Origin: Flavobacteriia bacterium
GTDB lineage: Bacteria > Bacteroidota > Bacteroidia > Flavobacteriales > Flavobacteriaceae
Direction of reading: 5' to 3'
DNA length: 32,839 nucleotides
Assembly: GCA_004293045.1 (NCBI GenBank)
Contig: RDXY01000019.1
Coordinates: 1-32,839 of the forward strand
The notes under the pieces were generated by a model, which was not told the origin of the DNA, searched no databases, and worked only from the letters and a program-made list of their open reading frames with translations. Made by a program: the position numbers and the translations under genes. Position 1 is the first letter of the stretch; each line of letters starts with the position of its first letter. This document shows positions 32,401 to 32,839 of the stretch, one piece after another.

Positions 32401-32839
32401 TTACTTTTTGATAATTAAGAATTCACTTCTTCTATTTTGAGCATGCTCTTCTTCTGTACAAGCTGTGCATGGGACTTTTGGTTGGGTTTCTCCCATTCCA
32501 TGACCTGTGATTCTTTCTTTAGAAATCCCTTTTGAAACAATGTATTGCATTGTTGCTTTAGCTCTTCTATCAGAAAGTTTTAAGTTGAAACTATCTGATC
32601 CTCTGCTATCGGTGTGCGATTTTGCATCGATTACCATAGTTGGATACTGATTCATTACTTTAACCAATTTATCTAACTCTTCTGCTCCTAGTGCAGTGAT
32701 GTTTGATTGATTATAATCGAAATAGATAGGTTGTAAAATAACTTCTGTTTCTGTAATTATTGGTTTAATTGGAGTTAAGTTAATCACGATATTTTGTGGC
32801 CCATTTTTAGATTTTGCCATGGTAGCAGTTCCGTTTTGG
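32401..32839 (-). CDS. C-terminal part of OmpA-family (peptidoglycan-binding) protein, runs off window
   Basis: The minus-strand frame stays open to the window edge, so the ATG at 32820 is probably internal and the gene is a 5'-truncated fragment of about 146 residues. It contains an OmpA/MotB-type domain: IYFDYNQSNI, then SHTDSRGSDSFNLKLSDRRA with the Asp and Arg that bind diaminopimelate, RITGHGMGETQP and a C-terminal NRRSEFLI. Two cysteines occur in the VPCTACTEEEH insert typical of Bacteroidota members. The likely full protein is a PorE-like or TPR/PD40-OmpA protein anchoring outer-membrane complexes, perhaps T9SS, to the cell wall, but the upstream domains are not visible. Confidence 0.9.
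   Translation of the reverse strand, partial: QNGTATMAKSKNGPQNIVINLTPIKPIITETEVILQPIYFDYNQSNITALGAEELDKLVKVMNQYPTMVIDAKSHTDSRGSDSFNLKLSDRRAKATMQYIVSKGISKERITGHGMGETQPKVPCTACTEEEHAQNRRSEFLIIKK

Noticed and set aside
1..32839. CRISPR array, prophage, integrase, tRNA or rRNA genes
   Set aside because: I found no regularly spaced repeats, integrase or structural phage genes, cloverleaf-type sequence or rRNA-like segments.

Overview
This window looks like chromosomal DNA from a Bacteroidota bacterium, most likely Flavobacteriaceae (Flavobacterium or a close relative). It is AT-rich. Several genes are preceded by the Bacteroidota -7 promoter box TAnnTTTG, and Shine-Dalgarno sequences are largely absent. 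The gene content also fits: a T9SS type B C-terminal sorting domain, a SprA-like outer-membrane protein, a DUF6029-type barrel, Omp28- and OmpA-type envelope proteins, a GYDIA-family GHMP kinase and a class II HMG-CoA reductase. I see no rRNA, tRNA, CRISPR array, intact insertion sequence or prophage. Most of the window is ordinary core genome.

Layout. 1-1012 (minus): two tandem short ssb paralogues and the start of a probable HRDC-domain protein. 1304-2468 (plus): a small zinc-finger protein coupled to a YeeZ-like NAD(P)-dependent epimerase. 2474-5390 (minus): a lipoprotein, then two genes assigned to isoprenoid synthesis (GHMP kinase and HMG-CoA reductase). 5528-12644 (plus): a secreted dipeptidyl peptidase IV followed by three POT-family peptide transporters. 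This reads as one peptide-scavenging unit: the peptidase releases di- and tripeptides outside the inner membrane and the transporters import them with protons. 12704-13168: a periplasmic thioredoxin-like protein.

13170-18427 (minus): serine hydrolase, lpxB, a C40 (NlpC/P60) lipoprotein and comEC, an envelope-biogenesis cluster with a clear promoter at its head. 18548-28753: five envelope or secretion genes, namely a 1135-residue SprA-like protein, DUF6029 and TlpA (translationally coupled, minus), an Omp28-like lipoprotein, and a 1164-residue T9SS type B adhesin-like protein rich in paired cysteines. 28755-31700: an enoyl-CoA hydratase family protein, a 2OG-Fe(II) oxygenase, QueD and a tRNA-dihydrouridine synthase.

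31701-32400 is the only long gene-free stretch. It holds a terminator, a cluster of inverted repeats resembling a REP-like or decayed mobile element, an AT-rich part with a possible gene remnant, and a strong terminator for the last gene. 32401-32839 (minus) is the C-terminal part of an OmpA-family protein that runs off the window.

The most noteworthy points are the duplicated ssb genes with a displaced copy of their leader, the structured 31.7-32.0 kb spacer, the SprA-like protein of unknown role, the GYDIA kinase beside HMG-CoA reductase, and the intrinsic terminator inside the transporter array. I do not see convincing evidence of a wholly new defence or mobile system.
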